The notes: generated by a model not told the origin, from the letters alone. DNA of 64,000 nt from Tannerellaceae bacterium (GCA_031270665.1 JAISXD010000079.1:1-64000), one strand, 5' to 3'. Counted from the stretch's first letter, positions 26,475-36,496 are shown. Numbers and translations: made by a program.

Positions 26475-28112
26475 TTACATCCATTTACTTGCAATATGTC
26501 CTCCTACTCGGAAAGCTAGCGCCATGATAGTCAGTACCGGGTTGAATCCTCCGTTTGTCACCATCAGACTTCCGTCGGCAACATAAAGGTTTTCCATATC
26601 ATGTATCCTGCCGAATGAATCTGTTACCGATGTGGCTGGATTGTTCCCCATCCTGCATGTCCCGCCCTGATGCTGGCCTCCTCCTTGTTGGCCTTCGCCT
26701 CCTCCCCGTCGCCAGATTTTTACAGCTCCGGCTTTGATGAAAATTTCTTCTGCTTTCGACGACAAGAATTGGCAGTTTATTTTATCTAAAGGATGATGTC
26801 CGCCGGAAAAGGCTGCAACAGGAACCCCCCAAAAGTCTTTCACATCCTCCGCAATCGTCACCCGTGCGTCAAAAATAGGAATCTCTTGTATAGGACCTAC
26901 CAACAGACCTGTCCGTTGGTAGTTCTCCCGTTGATACTTTTTATGCTCTTTTCCCCATGTAGGCGAACCCGGAGGGCGTTGGTCGGTAAAGGCATAAGGC
27001 CCCAGGAAGAATTCATTAGCCAATAATCCACCGCCGATTATACCTTTATTGTGATGGTTATAGTCCATGATGCCCAAAGTCGTGTTCGGCCCGGTGGTCA
27101 AATCAAGAATATCGAAATCAAAAAGAGCGACTGCACCGGTATAGGAATGCCCCTGATGATTACGTCCTACCCAGTCGTTATTATTCCCTATCCCATTTGG
27201 GAATTCGACCGATTTGGAATTAAGGAGCAGACGAGCCGTTTCATGTGCAGAAGCCGATAATACAATAATATCCGCTTCCAACGTTTTCGATTTGTTGTTT
27301 TCATCGAAATAAGCTACACCTGTCGCTTTGCCTTTTCCGTCGGTATGGATTTTGTAAACGAAACAATTGGTTTTCACCTCGCAATTGCCGGTCTGCATGG
27401 CTACCGGGATAACCGTGTTCTGGGTGCCGTTCTTGGCATTGACAGGGCAGGCGGTTCCTACGCAGTAGCGGTTACGGATACAAGCTCCTCGCCCGTTGTA
27501 AGGAACGGAATTCCTCAGCATGGGAACAGGAAACGGATGAAGCTCCATATTCTGGCATACATTTTTCAAGAATTCCCCTTCCCTGCTATATTCAAAAGGC
27601 GGCATAGGATATGGATTATCTTTATTGGGAGCAAAAGGAATACCAGACATATCACCGGCTACTCCGATTTCTCTTTCTGCCTTATCATAACTAGGTGCCA
27701 AATCTTCATAAGAGATAGGCCAGTCGTCCAACGTAGAACCTTCCACTGCGCCGTAGGTCGATTTCATCTTAAAGTCTTCAGGCATAAATCTCCAAGCCAT
27801 CGCTCCGTATGAAACCGTTCCAGAGCCTACGCATGCAGCAATATGGTTTACAGCACGATAAACCGTATTGCGTTTTCCGTCAGGGCTGATCAAGACACGA
27901 GGATTCTTTTTCCCGTCCGGTCCGAAAGAAGTACCTAAATCCTGTACGCGCTGAGAGATTAATTCATCATTGAAATGCTTATCGTACGAAGGCCAGTCGC
28001 CCCGTTCGAAAAGAGTAACCTTGATGTTGCTTGTCGCTAATTCTTTAGCCACAATACCTCCTCCGGCACCCGCTCCGACAACTATTGCTGTTATATATTT
28101 ATTTTTCCCCAT
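26475..28112 (-). CDS. GMC-family FAD oxidoreductase (gluconate/glucoside dehydrogenase type)
   Basis: A 545-aa flavoprotein with FAD-binding VVGAGAGGGIVAKELA at the N-terminus, the GMC region ending GGTCRMGNNPATSVTD, and the C-terminal block NLYVADGSLMVTNGGFNPVL. It oxidises a sugar or polyol hydroxyl. It has no signal peptide. In related gluconate 2-dehydrogenases and glucoside 3-dehydrogenases the large subunit is co-exported with a Tat-signalled small subunit, and such a subunit is encoded immediately upstream with a 14-base overlap. A periplasmic sugar dehydrogenase is the best reading; the substrate is unknown. Confidence 0.9.
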   Translation of the reverse strand: MGKNKYITAIVVGAGAGGGIVAKELATSNIKVTLFERGDWPSYDKHFNDELISQRVQDLGTSFGPDGKKNPRVLISPDGKRNTVYRAVNHIAACVGSGTVSYGAMAWRFMPEDFKMKSTYGAVEGSTLDDWPISYEDLAPSYDKAEREIGVAGDMSGIPFAPNKDNPYPMPPFEYSREGEFLKNVCQNMELHPFPVPMLRNSVPYNGRGACIRNRYCVGTACPVNAKNGTQNTVIPVAMQTGNCEVKTNCFVYKIHTDGKGKATGVAYFDENNKSKTLEADIIVLSASAHETARLLLNSKSVEFPNGIGNNNDWVGRNHQGHSYTGAVALFDFDILDLTTGPNTTLGIMDYNHHNKGIIGGGLLANEFFLGPYAFTDQRPPGSPTWGKEHKKYQRENYQRTGLLVGPIQEIPIFDARVTIAEDVKDFWGVPVAAFSGGHHPLDKINCQFLSSKAEEIFIKAGAVKIWRRGGGEGQQGGGQHQGGTCRMGNNPATSVTDSFGRIHDMENLYVADGSLMVTNGGFNPVLTIMALAFRVGGHIASKWM

Positions 28113-28650
28113 ATCTATTTTGTCCTGCTATGAACGGATAATTCAAATTCATCATGCGATAACTTATGTAATCTTTATTTCCACCGTGATGAGGCGCACC
28201 GTAAAAGCCTTGCATCGTATTGCGTCTGACTATTCGGAAAAACTCTCTTTGCGAGGCTTTCTCCCAATGCTCTTCGGGGAGTTCGCCTTTTTCCATGGTC
28301 AACAATAGCTGGGTTTGATCATCCCAAGATAACGCAGTGAATTCTTTGTTATAAACGGATGTGCAATACGAATTAACGGCTTGGATACCTTCGTGGTAAA
28401 GTTCTTTTAGCTCCGGAAACCGGATATAAATCTGTCTGTCAATATAATTGACAACTCCGGAATCGATTGCTCCGGGATATTCATCCGTCGGAATAATCTG
28501 CTCACAGATGGCACCTAAACAGTCCGCCTGTAGGGGAGAGAACGAACGATAAGTTTGTGTTTTCCCCCTCGTACTACAGGCCGGTAACAATAATGTGCTT
28601 CCATATAAAGCAATACATTGCTTTATAAAATTGCGACGATTATATTTCAT
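28099..28650 (-). CDS. Gluconate 2-dehydrogenase subunit 3-like protein (Tat-type)
   Basis: The N-terminus KYNRRNFIKQC followed by a hydrophobic run and LLPAC suggests a twin-arginine signal with a lipobox. The rest (SPLQADCLGAICEQIIPTDE..PGAIDSGVVNYID) is the usual small-subunit pattern. It would carry the GMC flavoprotein through the Tat pathway and hold it at the membrane. At 183 aa the length is normal. It overlaps the GMC gene by 14 bases and follows the DoxX fusion by 4 bases. Confidence 0.88.
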   Translation of the reverse strand: MKYNRRNFIKQCIALYGSTLLLPACSTRGKTQTYRSFSPLQADCLGAICEQIIPTDEYPGAIDSGVVNYIDRQIYIRFPELKELYHEGIQAVNSYCTSVYNKEFTALSWDDQTQLLLTMEKGELPEEHWEKASQREFFRIVRRNTMQGFYGAPHHGGNKDYISYRMMNLNYPFIAGQNRYGEK

Positions 28651-28654
28651 ACGA

Positions 28655-30193
28655 TTAGCATCTCCAAGGACGTTGCCTGTTTATTTGTTGCGATAATACT
28701 TCTGCTGCAATATTTACATCATCCACAATTTGGAAATCATACATGCCGACGCAAATAAAGTCGGCACCTCCTTCAAATGCATATTTGAATCCTTCGTTCG
28801 GATGTATGGCACCGGCGGCCAACACTTTAAATGCTATCCAAGGCTGTTCCAAGTTCTTCATGTATTCAATGGTTTCTTCCGGATTGGTACACCATATGTT
28901 GTCGTGCCTTTCTTCGGGCTTGGCCGACCAATAGTTGATATGATGCAACGTCTTTACCCAATAGTCCGGTTTGATTCCGATATCCACACAACGTTTAACC
29001 ACTTCCAAAGAATGCGCTCCGATACCGGCAGGTACACCTTGCCGTCTTATTTTTTCAATCCATTCGCCAACAATTTCGAAGCTTTCTCCTCTGCGTAAGA
29101 TACGTTCTGTTATCTCACCTTGTATATAGCAGGTTGCCGCGCCATTGTCGATAGAGATCTTAATACCTTTGTCAACATCTCCCACGCCTGCACAGTCCGA
29201 AATAAACTGGATTTTTCCTCGTGTTTCTTTCCAGTACGCATTAATAAGCGGTGTGAGGGATGTGTTCAGGATAATAGCATTCATACCACATTGCTCTCCT
29301 AATTGTAGTGTCTCGAACACTTTTTCTTGCGTATGGTATTTCTTGACCAATGAAGGGACATAGATCAAGTCACGGGAATGTGCCCATCCTCCGATCAGGT
29401 TACATCCCATAAACATTCGGCTCATTTCCACATTCCCTATTTTTGCCCTAGGTAAAGTGCCCTTTAAGTCTTTCAGATCAGTGAATTCGAATGTACGGGT
29501 AGTAGCACCGGATATAGAGTCTATAGCCATAGGTTTACTGAACGCATTGGTCCGTACAGCCGCCCAGGTAAATGCGCTAATAAAAGGGATAGAAGCTAAA
29601 CTATAGATGAAATTCCTTCTTTCCAAAGTTTCTCTTTCCTCTTTGGTTACTTCCCGGCATGGATGTTCCGGCTGGGATTCTTTTTCTTTATTCTTATGTA
29701 TTTTTTTGTTTATGAAATCTTTTACCAGTTTTAAATTGACCTGAACAAGAGAAGGCAGAAAAGCTATCAAAATCAAGGCAAGCATCTCTATGAGGTTCTT
29801 GTCAATAATCATATAGCTGCCTTCTTTCATGGAGTCGGCAATTGTGAAAGGGGGGTTAGCCGTATAATACAAAAGCAGCAAGGCTGCTCCTCCGATTGCT
29901 GCAATACGTGTGAAAACACCGAAAATCAAAGCCAATCCGATAAGGATCAATCCCCAGATATTACAGAAGTTAACAATGGCAAGAATAGTGCTGTTATCTG
30001 CCATGGCATGGAAAATACCGGAAAATATCCAATCGGAATACATCAAATAACTTGCTGCACTCCATGCAGGATTAGCCAACTTTATGATCCCTTCATACAG
30101 GAAATGCCACCCGATAAACATTTTCAATATTAATATCAATAATAATTGTGTGTTATTAAAAACAACTTTCGATTCTACTTTTTTAATTTCCAT
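28655..30193 (-). CDS. DoxX-like membrane domain fused to TIM-barrel domain
   Basis: The start is chosen at MEIKKVES (30193); the ORF-track start lies in spacer sequence after susD. Residues ~15-165 hold four membrane helices of DoxX/TQO type (MFIGWHFLYEGIIKL ... LIEMLALILIAFLPSL). A charged linker follows, then ERRNFIYSLASIPFISAF, a second Tat-like or membrane segment in mid-protein. The C-terminal ~280 residues form a TIM-barrel-like domain (GNVEMSRMFMGCNLIGGWAH, GADFICVGMYDFQIVDD), similar in outline to aldo/keto-type barrels. DoxX domains are linked to quinone-coupled oxidations. Position within the dehydrogenase operon suggests a role in electron delivery or substrate processing. Confidence 0.8.
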   Translation of the reverse strand: MEIKKVESKVVFNNTQLLLILILKMFIGWHFLYEGIIKLANPAWSAASYLMYSDWIFSGIFHAMADNSTILAIVNFCNIWGLILIGLALIFGVFTRIAAIGGAALLLLYYTANPPFTIADSMKEGSYMIIDKNLIEMLALILIAFLPSLVQVNLKLVKDFINKKIHKNKEKESQPEHPCREVTKEERETLERRNFIYSLASIPFISAFTWAAVRTNAFSKPMAIDSISGATTRTFEFTDLKDLKGTLPRAKIGNVEMSRMFMGCNLIGGWAHSRDLIYVPSLVKKYHTQEKVFETLQLGEQCGMNAIILNTSLTPLINAYWKETRGKIQFISDCAGVGDVDKGIKISIDNGAATCYIQGEITERILRRGESFEIVGEWIEKIRRQGVPAGIGAHSLEVVKRCVDIGIKPDYWVKTLHHINYWSAKPEERHDNIWCTNPEETIEYMKNLEQPWIAFKVLAAGAIHPNEGFKYAFEGGADFICVGMYDFQIVDDVNIAAEVLSQQINRQRPWRC

Positions 30194-30274
30194 ATCACTT
30201 TTATAAATATTATGTCTTTGAGGCTGTAAGCTCCAGAGGTGCGCCGTTGGAGGTACACCTCCGGAATTCATTCA

Positions 30275-31831
30275 TTAATAGCCAGGATTCTGATGTCCGG
30301 CTAATTCAGGATTCAAACGTAGTTCCGACTCCGGTATCGGCCATAAGTAATTTTTGGAGGTATCAAATTTACGGACTTCAACCAAGATGGTCTTCCTTTC
30401 CCCTGTTCCCAACTCCGTATAATCCATTCCCTGCACGGGACCGTTTAATACGATTTCTGCTGTTCTCCAGCGAAGGATATCGAAGTACCTCAGGCTCTCG
30501 CCGGCGAATTCCATACGCCTTTCCTTTCTGACGGCTTGACGGAACTGTTCCTGGGATAAACCTTGCAGGTCGGGAAGTATATTGTTGTCGCCTCCCCTTG
30601 CCCTTGCTCTCACTTTGTTTATCGCATCATAGGCTAGTGCACTTGGACCGCCTATTTCGTTTTCCGCTTCAGCAAACATCAATAAGACATCCGCGTAACG
30701 CATCAGCATGAAGTTGATATGACAGCGAGTGATATATGTCATATCTTCTTTCAATACATATTTCTTGTACTGATATCCCGTGCATGTAGCATAATACGAG
30801 TGCCCGGCTTCATCGACGCTCCCGCTTCCCGGAGTCGGGTCGAATGTCATATTGTCTAAATAGGGATGCGGATCGCCCGGCATGATGAAATTAGCATTTC
30901 TCCGGCTGTCACCTGCTTCATACTCATCTATTAATGACCGGGTGGGAACATAATTGCTTAATCCTTGAGCTGAACGAGGTCCGATTGTTTCAAAAACACT
31001 ATTCATTCTCAAATCCGGCATATACTGATCATCCAGTAAGACTTCTATATTCATCTCATTTTCATACGTGAACAAATTTGCATAGTGGGGAAGCAAGGCG
31101 TAGCCATATGCAGCCTTCATGACTTCTTGGGTGGCTGCTTTTACTTCAGTATATTTCCCATTATACAAGCATATCCTGGCTTTTATTGCCCATGCCGCAC
31201 CTTTTGTTATTCTGCCAAGTTCTTCGTTATTCGCATATTTCACAGGAAGGTAACCGATAGCCTCATCCAAATCACGCAGGATGGATTCAATAATCGTATT
31301 TTTACTTTCACGTGGTTTTTTCGAATCATCAATAATTGTAATGGACTCTGTGACGAAAGGTACATCTCCATACAATATGGTCAACATATTGTATATCATG
31401 GCTCTGATAACCAACGCTTCACCTTTCAGGCGATTCTTTAAGCCCGTATCCATACCTGGTATATCTCCGACATGCGCAATGACATCATTTGTCCTTCTGA
31501 TATAGTTGTATGATTCCGTCCAGATATCTTTGACGAAGCCCCAAGACGAATTAAATGAGCCGTTTGCAACCATGTATCCTCTTTGCCAGGTTTGCGTAGT
31601 ACATGCATTGTCGGAACAACCTTCAAAATCAAATTGGTGCAACCTGAATATAGGGCTGAAAGCCTGATAACAAGCATTTGTTGCTAATATCCCGTCTTTT
31701 TCCTGTTGCCAATATTTGTCTGTGGCAATACGGTCTGTCGGATCAGTAACCAGAAAGCTATCATCACAACTGATACACATTGATAATGTAATGATGAAAA
31801 AGCTCAATAAATATATTTTTTTAGTTTTCAT
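30275..31831 (-). CDS. SusD/RagB family nutrient-binding lipoprotein
   Basis: A lipoprotein signal (LLSFFIITLSMCISC, Cys ~22) is followed by the SusD fold: the N-terminal DSFLVTDPTDRI, the TPR-like region RLKGEALVIRAMIYNML, and the C-terminal signature RKERRMEFAGESLRYFDILRW. It binds glycan or another nutrient at the cell surface and caps its SusC partner. At 518 aa the length is normal. It follows SusC by 30 bases and precedes the redox genes, tying uptake to oxidation. Confidence 0.96.
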   Translation of the reverse strand: MKTKKIYLLSFFIITLSMCISCDDSFLVTDPTDRIATDKYWQQEKDGILATNACYQAFSPIFRLHQFDFEGCSDNACTTQTWQRGYMVANGSFNSSWGFVKDIWTESYNYIRRTNDVIAHVGDIPGMDTGLKNRLKGEALVIRAMIYNMLTILYGDVPFVTESITIIDDSKKPRESKNTIIESILRDLDEAIGYLPVKYANNEELGRITKGAAWAIKARICLYNGKYTEVKAATQEVMKAAYGYALLPHYANLFTYENEMNIEVLLDDQYMPDLRMNSVFETIGPRSAQGLSNYVPTRSLIDEYEAGDSRRNANFIMPGDPHPYLDNMTFDPTPGSGSVDEAGHSYYATCTGYQYKKYVLKEDMTYITRCHINFMLMRYADVLLMFAEAENEIGGPSALAYDAINKVRARARGGDNNILPDLQGLSQEQFRQAVRKERRMEFAGESLRYFDILRWRTAEIVLNGPVQGMDYTELGTGERKTILVEVRKFDTSKNYLWPIPESELRLNPELAGHQNPGY

Positions 31832-31861
31832 ATTTTATTTTTTGTTTTTCAGGTTTTACAA

Positions 31862-34800
31862 TCAGAATGTCACATCTACACCGAAAGAGATTATCTTAGT
31901 TTGAGGATAATAATTGGATCGTCCGCTTGGAAATTCAGGATCCAGATTCTTAGCTTTCGTCAGTGTAAACATATTTTCCCCGGAAACATAGAACCTGATG
32001 TTATTTATATTGATCTTGTCCAAGATCGATTTCGGCAAAGAATAGCCTAATTGGGCGTTTTTCAATCTAAAATAACTGGTGTTCTGTATCCAATAATCCG
32101 AGGCTTCTTGATTATGAATCGTATTGTAAACCAAGCGAGGCCAAGTAGCATTTGTGTTTTGAGGAGTCCATCTATCCAGCATCTCTTTTGTTGTAAATCC
32201 ATCCCAAATAGGACCTTCTATCAAAGCACCTATTTGGTATCCGTTGCATTTCCCGATGCCATTGAAGAACAAATTCAAGTCGAATCCTTTATATCTTCCA
32301 CTTAAAGTCAGGGTGTAGGAATACCTTGGGATTGTAGAGCCTAAGACAACTTTATCATCGCTGTTTATAATATGATCATTATTCATATCTTTATAGATAA
32401 TGTCGCCAGGTGCGGTCATGGAATGTTGATAGGCATGATTGTCAACTTCTGACTGAGTTTTGAATAATCCTTCCGTCACGTAGCCATATAAAGAATTAAT
32501 AGACTCGCCTTCCTTATTAATATACCAGTCCCAGGTTGAATTTTCACCAAACTTCTTTATTTCATTTTTCACATCTGATATAGTGGCAATTACATTATAA
32601 TTAAAATCACCTATCTTGTCCTGATAATTAAAAGCTAATTCCCAACCGGTATTTTTGACTGCTCCAACATTTTGTACAGGTGCAGACAAACCTACAGTTG
32701 CAGGGATGTCTCTTCTTAGCAAGATGTCATCTGTGTTGCGAATAAAATAATCAGCAGTAACGGTTAGTTTGTTTTTCCATAATCCAAGATCAAAGCCGAC
32801 ATCAAAACTGGTAGTGGTTTCCCATGATATCAATTCGTTTGCCAGTGCGGTTTGTGCTGCTCCACTGACCAATTGACCGTTAAATGTGTAATTTTGACCC
32901 AACGTTATGGTATGGATATATTGATACAGGTCTATTTCCTGATTTCCCAATTTACCATAGGATGCTCTCAATTTTAAATTGCTGAACGTCTCATTTTCTT
33001 TCATAAATCCTTCTTCCGATATTCTCCAGGCACCTGAAAAAGAAGGGAAGAATCCAAAACGTCTGCCTTTGGCAAAACGGGATGAACCGTCGTAACGGAA
33101 ATTCGCTTCCAGCAAGTACCTGTCGTTATACGCATAATTTATTCTACCGAATACGGAACGCAATGTCCATTCATTGCTATAGCCGAAACTGTTTTTCCCT
33201 TCATCACTGCCTCTGTCTAATTCCTGAAGATCATTTGAATAGAAATCCCTTCTTTCACCGCCGGTTTGCTTCCATGAATTATATTCCTGTGAATAACCCA
33301 CTAATGCATGGATGAAATGTTGGCCGAATATTTTGTCGTAATCGGCTGTTGCCTGCCAGTTGACATAGTGGTTATGCTCATTTCTTTCTTGCAAGGAACT
33401 ATTCCAAGTCAGCGTCGTTTGCTTTGTGTCGTAATCTTTAAACTGATAATAGTTATAGTATCTTTTTCTTAAATCAAAATTTTCTTTGAGAGACATTCTT
33501 GCATTGATTGTAAAATCTTTAAACACTTTGTAGCGGATAAAAGGACTTGCAATTACCTGATAATTATTATATTTGTCGTAACCGGATTCATTTGCGGCAG
33601 ATAACGGGTTACGGTTGGTCGGTCCTAACGGATAGGTTCCGTCCGGATTACGTGCGGCAATAGTTGGAGGGACATCATGCAATAAATTCCAGTACACATC
33701 TCCTATTCGTGCAGGAATTTCCCTTTCCCTGACATTCACGCTTACATCTAAACCCGCATCTAATTTTTGGTGGAGTTTCAAGTCATTATTTACTCTTACT
33801 CCATATTGTTCAAAGTCGGTATTAATCATAATCCCTTCTTGGTGAAGGTAATTGATCGAGACAGCCGTTTTCAGCCTTTCCGTACCTCCATTGATGCTGA
33901 GATTATGCTTGTGCTGCAAGCCTGTCCTAAATAGCAGTTTCCACCAATCCGTATTCGGATATTTATAAGGGTCGGTGCCAGCCATGGTTGCGGCGATTGC
34001 TTCTTCGGAATACTTGGGTTCTCTGTTGGCATTAGCCAAAGATTCATTGACTAAGCGCATATAGTCATCTGCCGCCACCCATTCAGGAGCTCTCGCCAGC
34101 GATTGAAACCCTACATATCCGTTATATTTTATAGTCATGCCGTCGGTCGCAGCGCCTCTTTTTGTGGTAATCAAAAGTACGCCATTCGCAGCCCTGGCTC
34201 CATAAATAGCAGAAGATGCCGCATCTTTCAATATGGATATGTTTTCTATATCCTGCGGATTTACATTGTCGAGATTTGACACCATAACGCCATCAACAAG
34301 AATTAAAGGATTTGAATTGTTAAAGGTTCCAATCCCTCTGATTTTTATTTGAGCGGCATCTGCTCCTGGTTCTCCACCGGCATTAATAACAGTCATACCC
34401 GGCGACATACCTTGTAAAGATTGAGATACATTGGCAGAAGTCCTGTTAGCTAATTTTTCTCCTTTTATGGCATCTACTGCTCCTGTCAGATTTTCTTTCT
34501 TTTGTACTCCATAACCAATAATAACGACATCCTCCAGTTGATGGAGGTCTTCTTTCAAAACAACTGAAACTGTATTTCTGTCTCTGATACTTACTCGTTC
34601 AGCTATATAACCGATATAACGCACTTCCAAAGAGGTTGCAGATATCGGCGCATCAATCTGGAATTGTCCGTCAAAATCAGTGATTGTTCCTACTGTTGTT
34701 CCAGTGACAACAATATTAGCTCCTATTACGGGTTCTCCTTTCTGGTCGGTTACTTTTCCTGTAACCCTTCTGGTTTCCTGGGCAGAGGCTTTGCTCTCAT

Positions 34801-35176
34801 TTACTGTAAGGATAATGTCTTTATCGATAACCCGATAACGGACATTTGAACCATCAAATAGTTGGTCTAAAACAGAAAAGACATCTTTATTTTTTGCTTC
34901 TACAGATGTTTCCCTTTTCATATTAATCAACTTGTTATTGTAGAAAAAGTGAAAATCCGTCTGTTCTTCTATCGCATCTAATATCTGCGCTACAGGCGCC
35001 GATGACATATCCATCGTCAGTAAAGTTGTTTGGGCATAAGATATAGAAGCATAGATAAGACCAACAGACAAAACTAATAACAAGTTTGTCAATTTCATAA
35101 CTCTGTATAATTTAAGGATAAACTGTGAAAATTCATTATTATCCTGAATCCATTGGAGATAATAATTCTTTATCAT
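31862..35176 (-). CDS. SusC/RagA TonB-dependent outer-membrane transporter with STN domain
   Basis: Order of parts: signal segment MKLTNLLLVLSVGLIYASISYA, STN secretin/TonB short domain (~residues 50-125), carboxypeptidase-like domain (GKVTDQKGEPVIGANIVV), plug (KRGA, GARAANGVLLITTKRG) and a 22-strand barrel ending in Phe. The STN domain means it signals to an anti-sigma factor, and the FecR gene lies directly upstream. A start at 35098 (MKLTN) gives a cleaner signal peptide than 35176; both are possible, as Bacteroidota members often carry the longer form. Confidence 0.96.
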   Translation of the reverse strand: MIKNYYLQWIQDNNEFSQFILKLYRVMKLTNLLLVLSVGLIYASISYAQTTLLTMDMSSAPVAQILDAIEEQTDFHFFYNNKLINMKRETSVEAKNKDVFSVLDQLFDGSNVRYRVIDKDIILTVNESKASAQETRRVTGKVTDQKGEPVIGANIVVTGTTVGTITDFDGQFQIDAPISATSLEVRYIGYIAERVSIRDRNTVSVVLKEDLHQLEDVVIIGYGVQKKENLTGAVDAIKGEKLANRTSANVSQSLQGMSPGMTVINAGGEPGADAAQIKIRGIGTFNNSNPLILVDGVMVSNLDNVNPQDIENISILKDAASSAIYGARAANGVLLITTKRGAATDGMTIKYNGYVGFQSLARAPEWVAADDYMRLVNESLANANREPKYSEEAIAATMAGTDPYKYPNTDWWKLLFRTGLQHKHNLSINGGTERLKTAVSINYLHQEGIMINTDFEQYGVRVNNDLKLHQKLDAGLDVSVNVREREIPARIGDVYWNLLHDVPPTIAARNPDGTYPLGPTNRNPLSAANESGYDKYNNYQVIASPFIRYKVFKDFTINARMSLKENFDLRKRYYNYYQFKDYDTKQTTLTWNSSLQERNEHNHYVNWQATADYDKIFGQHFIHALVGYSQEYNSWKQTGGERRDFYSNDLQELDRGSDEGKNSFGYSNEWTLRSVFGRINYAYNDRYLLEANFRYDGSSRFAKGRRFGFFPSFSGAWRISEEGFMKENETFSNLKLRASYGKLGNQEIDLYQYIHTITLGQNYTFNGQLVSGAAQTALANELISWETTTSFDVGFDLGLWKNKLTVTADYFIRNTDDILLRRDIPATVGLSAPVQNVGAVKNTGWELAFNYQDKIGDFNYNVIATISDVKNEIKKFGENSTWDWYINKEGESINSLYGYVTEGLFKTQSEVDNHAYQHSMTAPGDIIYKDMNNDHIINSDDKVVLGSTIPRYSYTLTLSGRYKGFDLNLFFNGIGKCNGYQIGALIEGPIWDGFTTKEMLDRWTPQNTNATWPRLVYNTIHNQEASDYWIQNTSYFRLKNAQLGYSLPKSILDKININNIRFYVSGENMFTLTKAKNLDPEFPSGRSNYYPQTKIISFGVDVTF

Positions 35177-35227
35177 ATTTTTGTGATGATTTAAGATTTA
35201 AAAAACTTATTCTTTAACTCGTTTCCG

Positions 35228-35293
35228 ACCTGTTATCGATGTTTCATGCGGGAAAGTACTGCTAATGCTTTCTCGCATGTTTTGTGTAACAGG
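35228..35293 (-). promoter_or_regulatory. Nested stem-loop between fecR and susC
   Basis: The minus strand reads CCTGTTA, then CATGCGAGAAAG / CTTTCCCGCATG around an 11-base loop, then TAACAGG. This makes a long two-tier hairpin (35229-35235 with 35287-35293 outside, 35245-35256 with 35268-35279 inside). No T tract follows it on this strand. It could be an attenuator, processing site or terminator-like element tuning SusC relative to FecR. Confidence 0.5.
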
Positions 35294-35364
35294 GTTTTCT
35301 CATAATTTTCATATTATACCATAGGCATTCTTATTTTAAATTAAACATACATTCTTATTTCTCA

Positions 35365-36396
35365 TTATAGTAAGGTTATTACGGTATGCTTTATCCCATT
35401 ACTGTCGTCTTCTGTGGTCTGGTTTGTCTTGAAATCTATATTGGATGATATCTTCAGGTAATCCAGTATTTGCGACAATTGCCGGTTTTGGAAGGTGCCG
35501 GTAAAGCGATAACTATTGATGACAGGATTTACGACTTCAAACTTCACATTGTAAAAATGTGAAAGTCTTTTTAGAACGTCGGGGATAGGGGTATCTTTAA
35601 ATATTAATTTACTTTCAATCCAGGCTGTTTCATACAAGGGATTTACCTTGTTAATTTGCATTCTCCCCGTGGAAAGGTCATATACGGCTTTATCAGATGG
35701 TTGCATCTGTATATGCTGGGTTCTCCCGTTATTGTTGATGCTCAAATTTATGGAGCCGGAGAGAAGGGTGGTTTGTATGATGCTGTCTTCTTCGTAGGCC
35801 TGGATATTGAATTTCGTTCCGAGGACATGGACGTTTAATTTGTTGTTTAATACGTTAACCATGAATGGTTGTTTTTCATTGTGCGTTACGTTGAAAAATC
35901 CTTCTCCTGTCAGCGATACGCGTCGTTCGTTCTTGTCGTATGGTATGGGGTAGCTAAGCGTGCTTCCGGAATTCAAATAGACTTCCGTTCCATCGGGCAA
36001 AGTAAAATTGATACGCATTCCTGAATTAGACTTTACGGTAATCAGTTGGGGGGCAGCATCTATGGCATTTTCTTTTTGATAAGATAAGATGGTTGACAAA
36101 ATTATTACACCAGCTATACAGGCAGCGGAAGTTATAGCCCTTCCAATCCAGATGTTTTGTTTTTTCTTCCGGATAGTTCGCCGTACGTTTGTCAAAGCCG
36201 GTAAAGGATTACGTGCCATGATCCGCTCGTATGTATGCCGGGCATGGTATATGCGAGCGATCTGCAACAGTTCCTTTTCATGCTCTTCGTCTTCTTTCAG
36301 CCAGTCTTCAACAATTGATTTTTCGTCTTCTGATGCCAAACCTTTTATATAGGCCAACAAGATGGTTCCTTCCGGTGAATCTTTCGTCATTTGCAT
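35365..36396 (-). CDS. FecR family anti-sigma factor
   Basis: The N-terminal cytoplasmic part (1-80) binds the sigma factor and one membrane helix (IGRAITSAACIAGVIILSTIL, ~83-103) crosses the inner membrane. The periplasmic FecR domain (GMRINFTLPDGTEVYLNSGS) is followed by a C-terminal DUF4974-like domain (FKDTPIPDVLKRLSHFYNV) that contacts the STN domain of SusC. It is divergent from the ECF sigma gene. Signal path: substrate at SusC, then FecR, then sigma, then induction of the operon. Confidence 0.95.
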   Translation of the reverse strand: MQMTKDSPEGTILLAYIKGLASEDEKSIVEDWLKEDEEHEKELLQIARIYHARHTYERIMARNPLPALTNVRRTIRKKKQNIWIGRAITSAACIAGVIILSTILSYQKENAIDAAPQLITVKSNSGMRINFTLPDGTEVYLNSGSTLSYPIPYDKNERRVSLTGEGFFNVTHNEKQPFMVNVLNNKLNVHVLGTKFNIQAYEEDSIIQTTLLSGSINLSINNNGRTQHIQMQPSDKAVYDLSTGRMQINKVNPLYETAWIESKLIFKDTPIPDVLKRLSHFYNVKFEVVNPVINSYRFTGTFQNRQLSQILDYLKISSNIDFKTNQTTEDDSNGIKHTVITLL

Positions 36397-36496
36397 TTAT
36401 TTCTCTTACTTTATATGTACGACAAATCCGACAGGCTTTTACCCCAAATGGAGACAGCGCTTTTTCTAAAATAAAAAAAATATCAGCTTAAAATTA

